A DNA stretch of 64,000 nucleotides from Carboxylicivirga fragile (GCA_025499625.1 JAFMVD010000022.1:1-64000); one strand, 5' to 3'; positions 8,556 through 18,215 are shown, counted from the stretch's first letter. Numbers and translations are program-made. The notes: generated by a model not told the origin, from the letters alone.

Positions 8556-11500
8556 ATGAATAAATCCAAAAGCTTAAGAAGTATACTATTACTATGTTAT
8601 TTTTTAACATTACTTATACCCCAACTGACCATCGGTCAAATAAAAATAAATGAATTTGTCTCATCCAATGTTACTGGCTTAACAGATGAAGATGGTGATT
8701 ATCCGGATTGGATTGAATTATACAATAGCTCTGAACAAACTGTAGACCTTAGTAATTATTTTTTATCGGACGATTTATCCGACACGTTAAAGTGGCCTTT
8801 ACCATCAACAACTCTCGCATCAAAAAAGCACATGCTTATTTTTGCTTCGGGTAAAAATCGTTTCAATATTGTTAATGAATGGAATACCATCATTGATAAA
8901 GGTGATGAATTAAAATATATAATTCCTGATCAAGAGCCAGAAACAACTTGGAAAACTGCAGATTATGACGACAGTCAATGGTTAAATGGTGCTTCGGGCA
9001 TTGGCTATGGAGATGATGATGATGAAACAATTATTGAATCGTGCATAAGCTTTTTCGTTAGAAAACAATTTACCATTACTGATTTTGATAATATTGCTCA
9101 GGCTGTCTTACACCTTGATTATGATGATGGTTTTGTGGCCTACCTCAATGGCGTAGAAATAGCTCGAGATAATCTTGGAACTGCAGGCAGTTTTGTTTCA
9201 TTTGATCAAACGGCTGACAATTGGGAGCATGAGGCACAAATGTACCAAGGCCTTCCTCCCAATCAGTTTGAGGTACACAATTGGGAAAGCATACTAACGG
9301 AAGGTATTAATGTATTAGCCATTCAGATTCATAATTACTCCAATACTTCGTCCGATCTAAGCTGCATTCCATTCTTTAGCCTGGGTTTAAAAAATAGTGA
9401 AGGACATGAGGCCTCAGAGCACATCAATTTACCAACATCATACCTGCATACCAACTTTAAAATAAAAGCTGGAGGAGAATCATTATACCTATTCAAAAAC
9501 AAAGTATTTATTGATTCTATACAAGGAAAAAAGTTATTAGCTGACATATCTCTCGGACGTCAAACAGACGGAGATGAACAATGGAGTTATTTCGACACAC
9601 CTACTCCGGGAGCTGCTAACATAGGAAACTCATCAAACGAACTGACAACAGATTCAGTACAGTTTTCAATACCTGGAGGAAATCATCAGGGGCAGTTAAG
9701 CCTAGTCTTATCGAACCCAAATAAAGGTGACAGTAAAATCTATTACAGTACCGATGGTTCAATACCTGATAAAACAAGTTACCTATTCAGTGATGAAATA
9801 AAGATTAACACCGACACAGTTATTCGTGCAAGAATTATGGATGATGGGGTATTAGCAGGTCCGGTATTAACACAAACATATATTCTAAACAAACAACATA
9901 CACTTCCTATTATCAGTCTTTCAACTGATCCCAATAATTTATGGGATTATCAAACAGGCATTTATGTGAAAGGACCAAATGCAAGTCCGGACAATCCATT
10001 TTGGGGAGCAAATTTTTGGCAAGATTGGGAGAAACCTGCTCATTTCGAGTACTACGATAAAGATGGCACTAAACAAATTGATCAGGGTGCAGGGGTTAAA
10101 ATTTATGGCGCTTGGTCGAGAGCTCATCCTTTAAAATCAATGGCACTCTTCGCCCGTAAAGAATACGGAGATGGTTCATTTAATTATAAGTTCTTTCAAA
10201 ACAGAGATAACGACAAGTTTGAAGCACTTGTTATTCGTAATTCGGGTAACGATTTTTACAGCACTCACCTCAGAGATGGGTTAGTGGCCTCAATTATGGA
10301 GCCCCTTGATATAGAAAATCAAGGTTTCCAACCTACAGCCATTTATCTCAATGGGGAATATTGGGGAATTTTAAATTTGCGTGAAAAAATAAATGAGCAC
10401 TTTATTTCCGATCACACATCTATACGTAACGACAGTGTAAACATTCTTGAATTAGGTGGTGAAATTGTGAATGGTAATGATAAGGCCTATCAAGAACTTT
10501 TAGATTTTATCAGTAAAAATAGTTTAACGATAGAGGAAAACTACGAAAAAGTGGCTGAGTACATCGATGTTGATAATTACATCGATTATTTACTAGCTCA
10601 AACATTTATTGATAATAGAGATTGGCCAGGCAATAATATCAAATTCTGGAACACGACTAGTTCTAAAAGCCGATACAGATGGATCATGTACGATACGGAT
10701 TTTGGCTTCGGTTTATACGATACAAATAATTACCAATACAACTCATTGGCTGATGCACTTGCTAGCAATGGTCCAAATTGGCCAAATCCACCCTGGTCGA
10801 CCAAACTATTCAGAGCCCTAAAAGCCAATAATAAATTTAAGGCCAAGATGGCGCAGCGGGCGAATGATTATCTGGAGCACTACTGGAAACCATCAATGAT
10901 GAATGAAAAAATTGATTCGCTCAAAAACATCTATTCCGAGGAAATGAAAGCGCACTGTGACAGGTGGGATTTGGATTACACACATTGGAGTAACGAAGTG
11001 GCACGCCTAAAGACATTTTCTAATTATCGTCCTCGGCATTTTGAACAGCATGTAAAAGATATACTTGGATTCGACGATGAACACTATTTAAGTGTAGATG
11101 TTTCATCAAGCGAAGGTGGCCATATAATTATCAATGATATAACAATTAATGACTACCCTCATTCTGCTTCCTTCTATAGCAATCATTTAACAAGAATACA
11201 TGCAGTGCCTAGGCCTGGATATCGTTTTGTCAAATGGGAAGGTGATTTATCATATAGCAAAGCCGAATGGGATTTTTACCTGAATACACAACGATCGCAA
11301 ACAGCCGTATTTGAAGCCGCATCCGAAGATGATGTTTCCATTGTTATTAATGAAGTATTCTACAAGTCGTCTGAAACCATTAAACCAGGAGACTGGATAG
11401 AATTATGCAATGAAGGTAAGACATCGGTAAATCTAAAAGATTGGGTATTTAGCGATACACAAGAGGATTCAGCATTTGTTATTCCCCATGACATATTATT

Positions 11501-12107
11501 GGCGCCCAAAGCCTATTTTGTAGTATGTAAAGACAAAGTCAAGTTTAAAACAACCTACCCCATGGTGAATAATGTTGTAGGTGATTTTGAATTTGGTCTG
11601 AGCAGTTCGGGTGATTATCTGCGTCTGTATAATTCCGATGGTGATTTGGTAGATGCCGTTGATTACTATCCTAACGGAGATTGGCCTGACGAAGCCAATG
11701 GACAGGGAGCGTCCATCGAACTACTCAGCCCTTCAGAAAAAAATGAATTGGGCGAAAACTGGGAGGCTTCACAAGATGGTGGAACGCCAGGAGACCCTAA
11801 CAGAGCATATGATGATGTAGGTATTTTTAATCCAACAACTCAATTAAATGCTGACTTACAATGCCTGCCAAACCCGGTGCATAATTCAGCAACTATTCAG
11901 TTTACTGCGGAACAAACAGAAGAATACCAGCTTGAATTACTAAATATTGACGGAACAAAAATCGAAACTATCAGACATGAAGTATTTCATGCCGATCAAC
12001 ATACAATTATGTGGACAGGTGCTTCCAATCTAAACAATGGCATCTATCTTCTGCGCTTGAGCAGTATACAAGGACAAGAGTGTATTAAGATTATCATCAT
12101 TAACTAA
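8556..12107 (+). CDS. CotH-kinase-family secreted protein with lamin-tail domains and T9SS sorting tail
   Basis: The 1183-residue surface protein starts with a signal peptide (cut near IGQ). It contains, in order: a lamin-tail domain (about 28-120, INEFVSS...WIELYN), a galactose-binding-like segment (about 125-270), a chitobiase-type C-terminal fold (STDGSIPDKTSY, about 400), a CotH kinase domain (about 449-760, with MYDTDFGFG near 711), an InlB-like beta repeat (about 855-900), a second lamin-tail domain from about 926, and a type A T9SS sorting domain (about 1100-1183). CotH proteins are atypical kinases that phosphorylate spore-coat proteins in Bacillus. With the VTC and DUF4956 genes downstream it probably belongs to a conserved but poorly understood cell-surface system. 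A 7-bp inverted repeat (TTACAGG/CCTGTAA, 8526-8546) precedes the start. Confidence 0.88.
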   Translation: MNKSKSLRSILLLCYFLTLLIPQLTIGQIKINEFVSSNVTGLTDEDGDYPDWIELYNSSEQTVDLSNYFLSDDLSDTLKWPLPSTTLASKKHMLIFASGKNRFNIVNEWNTIIDKGDELKYIIPDQEPETTWKTADYDDSQWLNGASGIGYGDDDDETIIESCISFFVRKQFTITDFDNIAQAVLHLDYDDGFVAYLNGVEIARDNLGTAGSFVSFDQTADNWEHEAQMYQGLPPNQFEVHNWESILTEGINVLAIQIHNYSNTSSDLSCIPFFSLGLKNSEGHEASEHINLPTSYLHTNFKIKAGGESLYLFKNKVFIDSIQGKKLLADISLGRQTDGDEQWSYFDTPTPGAANIGNSSNELTTDSVQFSIPGGNHQGQLSLVLSNPNKGDSKIYYSTDGSIPDKTSYLFSDEIKINTDTVIRARIMDDGVLAGPVLTQTYILNKQHTLPIISLSTDPNNLWDYQTGIYVKGPNASPDNPFWGANFWQDWEKPAHFEYYDKDGTKQIDQGAGVKIYGAWSRAHPLKSMALFARKEYGDGSFNYKFFQNRDNDKFEALVIRNSGNDFYSTHLRDGLVASIMEPLDIENQGFQPTAIYLNGEYWGILNLREKINEHFISDHTSIRNDSVNILELGGEIVNGNDKAYQELLDFISKNSLTIEENYEKVAEYIDVDNYIDYLLAQTFIDNRDWPGNNIKFWNTTSSKSRYRWIMYDTDFGFGLYDTNNYQYNSLADALASNGPNWPNPPWSTKLFRALKANNKFKAKMAQRANDYLEHYWKPSMMNEKIDSLKNIYSEEMKAHCDRWDLDYTHWSNEVARLKTFSNYRPRHFEQHVKDILGFDDEHYLSVDVSSSEGGHIIINDITINDYPHSASFYSNHLTRIHAVPRPGYRFVKWEGDLSYSKAEWDFYLNTQRSQTAVFEAASEDDVSIVINEVFYKSSETIKPGDWIELCNEGKTSVNLKDWVFSDTQEDSAFVIPHDILLAPKAYFVVCKDKVKFKTTYPMVNNVVGDFEFGLSSSGDYLRLYNSDGDLVDAVDYYPNGDWPDEANGQGASIELLSPSEKNELGENWEASQDGGTPGDPNRAYDDVGIFNPTTQLNADLQCLPNPVHNSATIQFTAEQTEEYQLELLNIDGTKIETIRHEVFHADQHTIMWTGASNLNNGIYLLRLSSIQGQECIKIIIIN

Positions 12108-12118
12108 GCAACAAAAAA

Positions 12119-12538
12119 ATGGCAATACCTAAACACAAACGATATCTCAACCTATTAATAATATTCATCACCCTGTTTGTTTCTTCTTGCGAGAAAGGAC
12201 CCGGTGAAGGAGGATCTGCTAAAATAGGAGGCAAAGTAATTATTGAAGATTACAATTTCGATTTCACCATTTTACGCGACACCTATCCGGCTCAGGACTA
12301 TGACGTATACATCATCTATGGCGATGAGCCTTATTATGGCGATAAAGTGGCAACAAGCTACGATGGCTATTTCGAATTCTCATATTTACGCGAAGGAAGC
12401 TATACTATCTTTGCCTATTCAAAGGATAAAAGTTTCGATTACAATACAACATCAGAGCTGGTTGCAATAAAAAGAGAAGTAACAATATCATCGAAAAAAC
12501 AAGAAGTTATTGTTGATGACATTGTGGTTATTAAGTAA
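12119..12538 (+). CDS. Small lipoprotein of unknown function
   Basis: The 139-residue protein has a lipoprotein signal (hydrophobic stretch ending FVSSCEKG, lipidated Cys about residue 24). A compact all-beta domain follows. Its sequence (AKIGGKVIIEDYN...YDGYFEFSYLREGSYTIFAYSKD) resembles a carboxypeptidase-regulatory-like or transthyretin-type beta sandwich, where G-x-F-x-F and a YTI(F/Y)A strand are common. That resemblance is my reading of the pattern. It starts 11 bp after the CotH gene and ends 5 bp before the DUF2490 gene, so it is clearly in the operon. It is probably anchored in the outer membrane as a partner of the CotH protein. Confidence 0.72.
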   Translation: MAIPKHKRYLNLLIIFITLFVSSCEKGPGEGGSAKIGGKVIIEDYNFDFTILRDTYPAQDYDVYIIYGDEPYYGDKVATSYDGYFEFSYLREGSYTIFAYSKDKSFDYNTTSELVAIKREVTISSKKQEVIVDDIVVIK

Positions 12539-12543
12539 GAATC

Positions 12544-13251
12544 ATGGTGAAAAAACTGTTTCTTACAATATTAACCCTGTTCCTCTTGTATCATAGTACA
12601 AAAGCTCAATATGAGGATTTTGAAACTTGGTACAATCTGACAATTAAAGGTGAAATCAATAAAAAATGGACTTATAGTCTGGAGCCTGAACTTCGTTTTT
12701 TTGAGAATGCTGGTCAGTTGAGTAATTGGCAAACCGAATTTAGCTTGTCGTATGATTTGCCCAAGAAGTTTGATGTGGGAGGCATATACCGTTATGCAGT
12801 AAATTATGAAAAGCAAAATTATAATAGGCGCATTCATCGATTTGCCATTTTTGTAAAGTACCAGCTTAAAACAGGTCATTTTAAATGGCGTTATCGTGGG
12901 CAATTGCAAAATGAATGGGTAAATTATAACACATCGGCTGATGGCCAGATTAATTACATGGGGCATCGTCATAAATTTGCGCTTAAATACGATGATAAGG
13001 ATTGGTATTTTGAACCATCAATGGGAATTGAATATTATTTCAGCCTGATGCCGGCAAAAGATGTTGGAGAATGGAAACAGCGCTATTATGTTACCGTAGA
13101 GAAAAAGATTAACAAACGAACAAGTGCCAAAGTATCGTATCGCCGCCAAAGTGACTTTAATGTGGCAGAACCTGATTTAGTTAATGTATTATTTGTAGGA
13201 ATTGAGTACAAACCGAAATTCCTGAAGCACAAAAAGAAAAATAAAAAATAG
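12544..13251 (+). CDS. DUF2490-family outer-membrane beta-barrel protein
   Basis: The 235-residue protein has a signal peptide (residues 1-22, ending STKAQ). A series of amphipathic beta strands rich in Tyr/Trp/Arg follows (EDFETWYNLTIKGEINKKWTYSLEPELRFF cut into separate strands), typical of DUF2490. The family is predicted to be a small outer-membrane barrel; its function is not known. The C-terminus is very basic (HKKKNKK), which is unusual for a barrel end and may face the periplasm. Gaps of 5 and 12 bp to its neighbours place it in the CotH-VTC-DUF4956 operon. Confidence 0.82.
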   Translation: MVKKLFLTILTLFLLYHSTKAQYEDFETWYNLTIKGEINKKWTYSLEPELRFFENAGQLSNWQTEFSLSYDLPKKFDVGGIYRYAVNYEKQNYNRRIHRFAIFVKYQLKTGHFKWRYRGQLQNEWVNYNTSADGQINYMGHRHKFALKYDDKDWYFEPSMGIEYYFSLMPAKDVGEWKQRYYVTVEKKINKRTSAKVSYRRQSDFNVAEPDLVNVLFVGIEYKPKFLKHKKKNKK

Positions 13252-13263
13252 AACAAAATAAAT

Positions 13264-14040
13264 ATGACAGAAGCATTATCATTAGAAAAAATGGACATCG
13301 TAACTGTACTTAAACGGTTTTCACCCATTTCCTTGGATGATATGAACGGCGTAAGTTTAATGAATCGGATTGACACGAAATTCATTGCTCCTGCTGGTCT
13401 GTTGCCTGTTATATTGGAACAAATGTCGACGCATTATAAAATTCTTGAGATTGAAAGCGACAGATTATTCGAATACAAAACGGAATACTACGACACCAAG
13501 GAATTTGGCATGTACGAGGCACATCAAAATGGTAAACTGAATCGATTTAAAGTTCGAAAAAGAGAATACGTAGCCTCAGGTCAACACTTTCTTGAAGTGA
13601 AGTTTAAAAACAATAAACGTCGTACAATCAAGAAACGCATTGAGAAAGAAGAAGCAAACTCAATCAACGAAATGGAGATGAGCTTCATTGAAGAAAATAG
13701 TCCCTATAAAACAGATGAACTGGAACTGAAGCTCTCAAACCAATTCAATCGCGTAACACTCGTTGGTGAAACAGAACGTTTAACCATTGATTTTAAGCTA
13801 TCGTTTTTTGATAACACCGGAAACAAAGTGAATTACCCCGAGGCAGTCATTATTGAATTAAAACAAGAACACTTTTCGGCATCCTCATTTGGCATGCAAA
13901 TACTCCGGAAGCATAAAATACAGCCCGAATCGTGCAGCAAATATTGCCTTGGTGCAGCGTCGTTGAATTCGCACATAAAATCGAATCGCCTCAAAAAGAA
14001 ATTTGGGATGATTCAAAAATTTAAACAATTAAATAAATAG
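13264..14040 (+). CDS. VTC-domain protein (polyphosphate-polymerase-like)
   Basis: The 258-residue cytoplasmic protein matches the VTC domain, a tunnel-shaped CYTH-like fold that in yeast Vtc4 makes polyphosphate from ATP. The early motif MNRIDTKFI (about residues 35-43), the strand YKTEYYDT, the basic run RFKVRKREY and LEVKFKNNKRRTIKKR fit the charged tunnel. Bacterial copies typically sit beside DUF4956 and CotH genes, as here. Whether bacterial members make polyphosphate or another polymer has not been settled to my knowledge. The gene is 10 bp before DUF4956. The family assignment is confident, the activity is not. Confidence 0.85.
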   Translation: MTEALSLEKMDIVTVLKRFSPISLDDMNGVSLMNRIDTKFIAPAGLLPVILEQMSTHYKILEIESDRLFEYKTEYYDTKEFGMYEAHQNGKLNRFKVRKREYVASGQHFLEVKFKNNKRRTIKKRIEKEEANSINEMEMSFIEENSPYKTDELELKLSNQFNRVTLVGETERLTIDFKLSFFDNTGNKVNYPEAVIIELKQEHFSASSFGMQILRKHKIQPESCSKYCLGAASLNSHIKSNRLKKKFGMIQKFKQLNK

Positions 14041-14050
14041 TAATTCATAT

Positions 14051-14704
14051 ATGGATATTTATCTACTAAACACCAGTTTAGTCAACTGGACAGATCTACT
14101 TCAATTATTCCTTCGATTTTCATTTAACCTATTTGTAACACTTGTTTTGGTTCGATTACTTTATTACCAAACAGCCAAACGCAAGGACTATTTATTCACC
14201 TTCATCCTTATAAGTACAATCGTTTTTTTACTTTGTTTCTTGCTCGAAAGTGTTAAACTACAATTGGGATTTGCCCTTGGCCTATTCGCCATCTTCGGTA
14301 TTATTCGTTACCGTACAACTCAAATTCCTATTAAGGAAATGACCTACCTTTTTATTACAATTGGTATTTCGGTAATTAATGCATTAAGTAGTAATCATGT
14401 TAGCTATGCTGAAATAGCTTTAACAAACTTCTTTGTTATAGCGATAACCTTTGCACTTGAACGTGTTTGGTTGCTCGAACACGAATCAAGCAAATTGGTT
14501 ATCTACGAGAGAATTGAACTGATTAAGCTGGGAAAGAAACACGAATTGCTCGACGACCTGCGCGAACGCACTGGCCTACCTATTCATCGATACGAACTAG
14601 GCAAGATGAACTTTTTGAGAGACACAGCCCAGGTTATCGTTTATTACTACACCGACGAAATGTATAACGTTGAATCATCGGACATGAGTGATGATGATGA
14701 CTAG
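14051..14704 (+). CDS. DUF4956 integral membrane protein
   Basis: The 217-residue protein has about four to five membrane helices in its first 140 residues, including the family hallmark GLFAIFGIIRYRT (about 78-90), and a cytoplasmic C-terminal part ending in an acidic tail (SSDMSDDDD). DUF4956 proteins occur next to VTC-domain proteins in many bacteria. By analogy with yeast Vtc1 and Vtc4, a membrane subunit that works with the VTC catalytic domain is a reasonable inference. It is the last gene of the operon that starts at 8556 and is followed by an inverted repeat at 14722. Confidence 0.82.
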   Translation: MDIYLLNTSLVNWTDLLQLFLRFSFNLFVTLVLVRLLYYQTAKRKDYLFTFILISTIVFLLCFLLESVKLQLGFALGLFAIFGIIRYRTTQIPIKEMTYLFITIGISVINALSSNHVSYAEIALTNFFVIAITFALERVWLLEHESSKLVIYERIELIKLGKKHELLDDLRERTGLPIHRYELGKMNFLRDTAQVIVYYYTDEMYNVESSDMSDDDD

Positions 14705-14721
14705 ATAGTTTCGATTATTAT

Positions 14722-14763
14722 GGAACGATTCTTTAATTACAGTTTAAAATAAAGAACCGTTCC
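14722..14763. terminator. Bidirectional terminator-like inverted repeat between convergent operons
   Basis: GGAACGATTCTTTA and TAAAGAACCGTTCC form a 14-bp stem with one mismatch. It lies between the plus-strand VTC operon and the minus-strand ORP-like operon. A related arm (GGAACGGTTCT/AGAACCGTTCC) recurs at 51616-51658, so it is also a repeat-family member. Confidence 0.65.
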
Positions 14764-14770
14764 GTAAATA

Positions 14771-15598
14771 TTACTTTGCTAAAGCAAGACAATCAATTAC
14801 TTTAATTGACAGCTCTTCAAAAGCCTGATGTGTTTTTTTATTTGTAGAATGATAAACACTCAAACCTTTATCACTCATCTCTTCAATATCCATTACCAAT
14901 GGAATTTGTCCGAGAAGAGGCACTCCAAATTCTTTGGCTAACTCTTGTCCTCCCCCTTCTCCAAAGATGAAATACTTTTCATCTGGATGTTTAGCAGGTG
15001 TAAACCACGACATGTTTTCGATAATGCCAAGTATGGGTATCTGAATGCTTGAATGATCAAACATGGCCAGTGCTTTACGGCCATCAGCTACAGCCAATTG
15101 CTGAGGTGTGATTACCACTAAAGCCTGAGCTTGCTTAATATCCTGTGATAGCGTAATACAAATATCACCTGTCCCTGGTGGCATATCAATTACAAGTGTA
15201 TCTAATTCGCCCCAAAGAGTATCGCTAATAATCTTCTTTAAGGTATTTGATGCCATTGGTCCGCGCCAAATCATTGCATCTTCTTTATTGGTCAACAAGC
15301 CAATGGACATAATCTTAACCCCATATTTTTCTATAGGTTTAATGTAATTCTTACCATTTTCTTGAATAATTTCCGGCTTTTGATCAGCAATACCAAACTG
15401 AATAGGGCTTGATGGCCCATATATATCGGCATCCAAAAGACCTGTTCTTAAACCTTCGCGCGACAAACTTACTGCAAGATTAGCCGCAATAGTTGATTTT
15501 CCCACTCCTCCTTTACCAGATGCCACCAGAATAATATTCTTGACATTAGGTAAAAACTTTTCTTCTTTTATTGGAGTAACCATTTTAAAATCTGACAT
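14771..15598 (-). CDS. Mrp/NBP35-type P-loop ATPase (MRP-ORP-like Fe-S/metal carrier)
   Basis: The 275-residue protein carries the deviant Walker A ASGKGGVGKST near residues 26-36, a switch motif LLDADIYGPS and the DMPPGTGD motif of Mrp proteins. Mrp ATPases bind and transfer Fe-S clusters. The usual C-terminal CxxC is not obvious here. In Desulfovibrio a close relative (MRP-ORP) is encoded with the orange protein and two ferredoxin-containing MinD ATPases, exactly the neighbours seen here. I chose the ATG at 15598 over a GTG at 15604. The gene overlaps the preceding one by 14 bp, implying coupling. It is the last gene of the operon. Confidence 0.88.
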   Translation of the reverse strand: MSDFKMVTPIKEEKFLPNVKNIILVASGKGGVGKSTIAANLAVSLSREGLRTGLLDADIYGPSSPIQFGIADQKPEIIQENGKNYIKPIEKYGVKIMSIGLLTNKEDAMIWRGPMASNTLKKIISDTLWGELDTLVIDMPPGTGDICITLSQDIKQAQALVVITPQQLAVADGRKALAMFDHSSIQIPILGIIENMSWFTPAKHPDEKYFIFGEGGGQELAKEFGVPLLGQIPLVMDIEEMSDKGLSVYHSTNKKTHQAFEELSIKVIDCLALAK

Positions 15599-16502
15599 AC
15601 TCACTTTCTTGTTTATTTAGTTTGAATACTTTATCTGTATTTATCAGAGCTTTCCATATCGATCGAATTATTTCAGCTTCACTTGATTTCGGGGCATATT
15701 CAATGATGTTCTTCTGTTCAATCATTGCATGCCTGAAAAGCATGCTAAATGGCACTTCGCCAAGTACTGGAATGGCTAATTTCTCTAATTCATCTTTGAT
15801 TACTAATTCCAATTCCTGATGAATGCCAGCTTTATTGATAATGGCCGATACAGACACTTTAAAATTCTTTATCAAATTGATTAAACGACTGGCATCGTGC
15901 CACCCACTTTGACTTGGCTCGATAACTAAAAGCACTTGTTTTGCACCTGTTATCGAAGCAATCACAGGGCATCCTATTCCGGGTGGTCCGTCACTGATGA
16001 TATATTGAGCTGAAGTTTCAATGGCTTTTTCCTTTGCTTTCTTGCGGATAAAAGAAACTAATTTGCCTGAATTTTCTTCTCCAACACCCATCTGCGCATG
16101 AATAAAAGGACCAAATCGAGTTTCGGATTCAAACCATGTATTACCACTATTTTTGGTACTTACTATTGCTTGCTGAGGGCAAATACGCTCACAAAGACGA
16201 CACCCTTCACACGCAAAAGGATCAATCGCAAGCCGACCATCTTTATTTTCGATAATCGCATTAAAACGACATTGTGTTACACATTGGCCACACTGGATGC
16301 AATTAGTTGATTCAATAGTACATTTCCATCCACTAATAAAAGCATCTTGTTGCTTTACTTCAGGCTGCATAATTAAAAACAAATCGGCAGCATCTACATC
16401 GCTATCGCAAATCACGACAGATTCAGCCAACGAGGAAAATGCAGCTGTAATAGTGGTTTTACCCGTTCCTCCTTTCCCGCTTAATATGGTTATCTCATGC
16501 AT
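15585..16502 (-). CDS. Ferredoxin-containing MinD-superfamily ATPase (ORP-cluster type, second copy)
   Basis: The 305-residue protein is a MinD/ParA-type ATPase with Walker A LSGKGGTGKTT near residues 7-17 and two 4Fe-4S motifs inserted at about residues 65-115 (CIQCGQCVTQC and CEGCRLCERIC). The signature DGPPGIGCPV follows the insert. This architecture is found in anaerobes, always in pairs, with NifX-like and Mrp proteins. Desulfovibrio DVU2103/DVU2104 are the best-known examples and belong to the orange-protein complex. It overlaps its two neighbours by 8 and 14 bp, so production is probably coupled. A role in ATP-dependent cluster assembly or transfer is inferred. Confidence 0.88.
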   Translation of the reverse strand: MHEITILSGKGGTGKTTITAAFSSLAESVVICDSDVDAADLFLIMQPEVKQQDAFISGWKCTIESTNCIQCGQCVTQCRFNAIIENKDGRLAIDPFACEGCRLCERICPQQAIVSTKNSGNTWFESETRFGPFIHAQMGVGEENSGKLVSFIRKKAKEKAIETSAQYIISDGPPGIGCPVIASITGAKQVLLVIEPSQSGWHDASRLINLIKNFKVSVSAIINKAGIHQELELVIKDELEKLAIPVLGEVPFSMLFRHAMIEQKNIIEYAPKSSEAEIIRSIWKALINTDKVFKLNKQESEYVRF

Positions 16503-17373
16503 ATATCTGCACTTTACTATTAATCTGTGTTAGTATTTGTTCATATACTTTTTGTATATCTTCAGAAATATTCTGTAGTATTTTTCCTTGCGCATACAGG
16601 TAGGCATAATTCGTTGAGAAAGGAATTTTACCAATTACCTCAATATTACTTTTCAGAAGGTATTCCTCCATCTCAGGAAACTGATCATCTGCTTTGTTTA
16701 TTACTACACCAAAAGGTTGTTTTATCTCGTGAAGCAACTCTATCATAAGTTTTAGATCATGTAAGCCAAAAGGACTTGGCTCTGTAACCAAAATTGTATA
16801 GTCTGTTTGACTAAGCGTGGCAACAACCGGGCAACTGGTTCCTGGAGGAGCATCCAATAACTGAATATCAGCTTTTAACAACGAACTGTTCACAAGGTCT
16901 TTTATAACCATTGTTTGCATAGGTGAACCAATTACCAGGCGCCCCTCCAACAATGGAGGTTGACAACTGTTGTTAAATGGCTGAATTTCACCAATTAAAT
17001 GTGCTTTTTCCTCAATGGCATTTTCAGGACAAATATATGCGCAAGCACCGCATGAATGACACAATGCTGGGTTTACATCAGCATAATGTTTAGAAGCAAT
17101 AATGACGATGGCATTAAACTCGCAATATTCAACACATTTCCTACAATAAGTACACTTAACGTGATCAATTGTAGGGATTAGCTGATTAACATCAATTACT
17201 TCTTGTACTTGATAGTTTGGAAAGAATATAGCATCGTTTGGCTCCTCAACATCACAATCTACCAATTGCACTGATTGAGTAATGTTTTCTTTTATAAAAT
17301 GAAACAAATTAACCGAAACAGTGGTCTTGCCTGTTCCTCCTTTACCACTTGCAATTGCTATTTTTATTGACAT
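16495..17373 (-). CDS. Ferredoxin-containing MinD-superfamily ATPase (ORP-cluster type, first copy)
   Basis: The 292-residue paralogue of the next gene has Walker A ASGKGGTGKTT near residues 7-17, two 4Fe-4S motifs (CTYCRKCVEYC and CHSCGACAYIC, about residues 63-108) and DAPPGTSCPV. The two copies have the same domain order but differ along their length, so they probably form a heterodimer; that is an inference from paired occurrence in other genomes. I chose the ATG at 17373 over a TTG one codon upstream. It overlaps the following gene by 8 bp and lies 97 bp after the DUF4405 gene. Confidence 0.88.
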   Translation of the reverse strand: MSIKIAIASGKGGTGKTTVSVNLFHFIKENITQSVQLVDCDVEEPNDAIFFPNYQVQEVIDVNQLIPTIDHVKCTYCRKCVEYCEFNAIVIIASKHYADVNPALCHSCGACAYICPENAIEEKAHLIGEIQPFNNSCQPPLLEGRLVIGSPMQTMVIKDLVNSSLLKADIQLLDAPPGTSCPVVATLSQTDYTILVTEPSPFGLHDLKLMIELLHEIKQPFGVVINKADDQFPEMEEYLLKSNIEVIGKIPFSTNYAYLYAQGKILQNISEDIQKVYEQILTQINSKVQIYA

Positions 17374-17470
17374 CAAACTAAATTAATTGCCTGAGCATTA
17401 TGATTAATGAAATTAACAATACTTCAACAATGACATTTTAACAAGCGTTAAGCATAATCGCATTAAAGTA

Positions 17471-18196
17471 TTAATTGTGATACGCTTCAATCACCTTATC
17501 AACATCCGACATATGAAAACCATATTGCTTTCGTAACCGGCCCAATTTTGCTGCATGGTCAATTCCATCCGGAAGCTCAAGCTCTTTTTTGAAGAAACTC
17601 AGTGGTACATTATAGGTTTCAGCTACTTCTTGTAAAGTCATTCTACCATTAATCTCATGAGATTGATAGCGATGATCGGAATCTTTGTGCGAAGCATGTT
17701 TGGTAACTTGAGAAGTATTTACGTTTACGACATCACTTACAACTATGGTTTCGTTAGTTGCTTCATGTGTTTTTACAGCGGTTTCACTATTGACCTTTAA
17801 ATGCTGACTATGTTTAAATTCACTTCCAAGTGTAGGGCTTACAAAAAAGGGGAATGAAATGAAAAGTGCTGATAGAGTTATAAATAGAGCCGTATAAACA
17901 ATTTTAATCGATGATGATTTTATCAATCGCTTTGTAACATTCGTGACAAAGGACCAATGTAATGCGATATGAAACACTAATAAAGCTATCAACACCATAC
18001 TTATAATGAAATGTATCTGCCCCCATTGATGACGATCCATATTAAGCCAAAGCATGTTATGGTTTGAACCGAACTCAGCCCATTTGCTTCGGCCAGGTGG
18101 AAGTGTGTACTTGATTAATATGCCTATCCCGGTAATGGCACATAGGCACAAAAGCAGGAGGGCATCAATAAAGTAATTGATGGTTGATTTCTTCAT
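17471..18196 (-). CDS. DUF4405 membrane protein with a C-terminal helical module
   Basis: The 241-residue protein has three likely membrane helices (about 9-30, 53-80 and 95-117). Conserved histidines in HQWGQIHF and VFHIALHW could bind haem, as in cytochrome-b-like families; this is inference. A polar, His/Ser/Thr-rich linker (about 120-175) is followed by a compact helical module (MTLQEVAETYNVPLSFF...KLGRLRKQYGF). That module occurs at the end of several redox membrane proteins in anaerobes. Its position in the ORP-like operon suggests a link between the membrane redox pool and the soluble ATPases. A hairpin lies upstream at 18216-18248. Confidence 0.75.
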   Translation of the reverse strand: MKKSTINYFIDALLLLCLCAITGIGILIKYTLPPGRSKWAEFGSNHNMLWLNMDRHQWGQIHFIISMVLIALLVFHIALHWSFVTNVTKRLIKSSSIKIVYTALFITLSALFISFPFFVSPTLGSEFKHSQHLKVNSETAVKTHEATNETIVVSDVVNVNTSQVTKHASHKDSDHRYQSHEINGRMTLQEVAETYNVPLSFFKKELELPDGIDHAAKLGRLRKQYGFHMSDVDKVIEAYHN

Positions 18197-18215
18197 GATC
18201 TGAATGTTTTAATTT

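Noticed and set aside
12571-12972. A 133-residue antisense frame
   Set aside because: It lies wholly inside the DUF2490 gene, on the other strand, and has no recognisable domain; the DUF2490 frame is in a tight operon.
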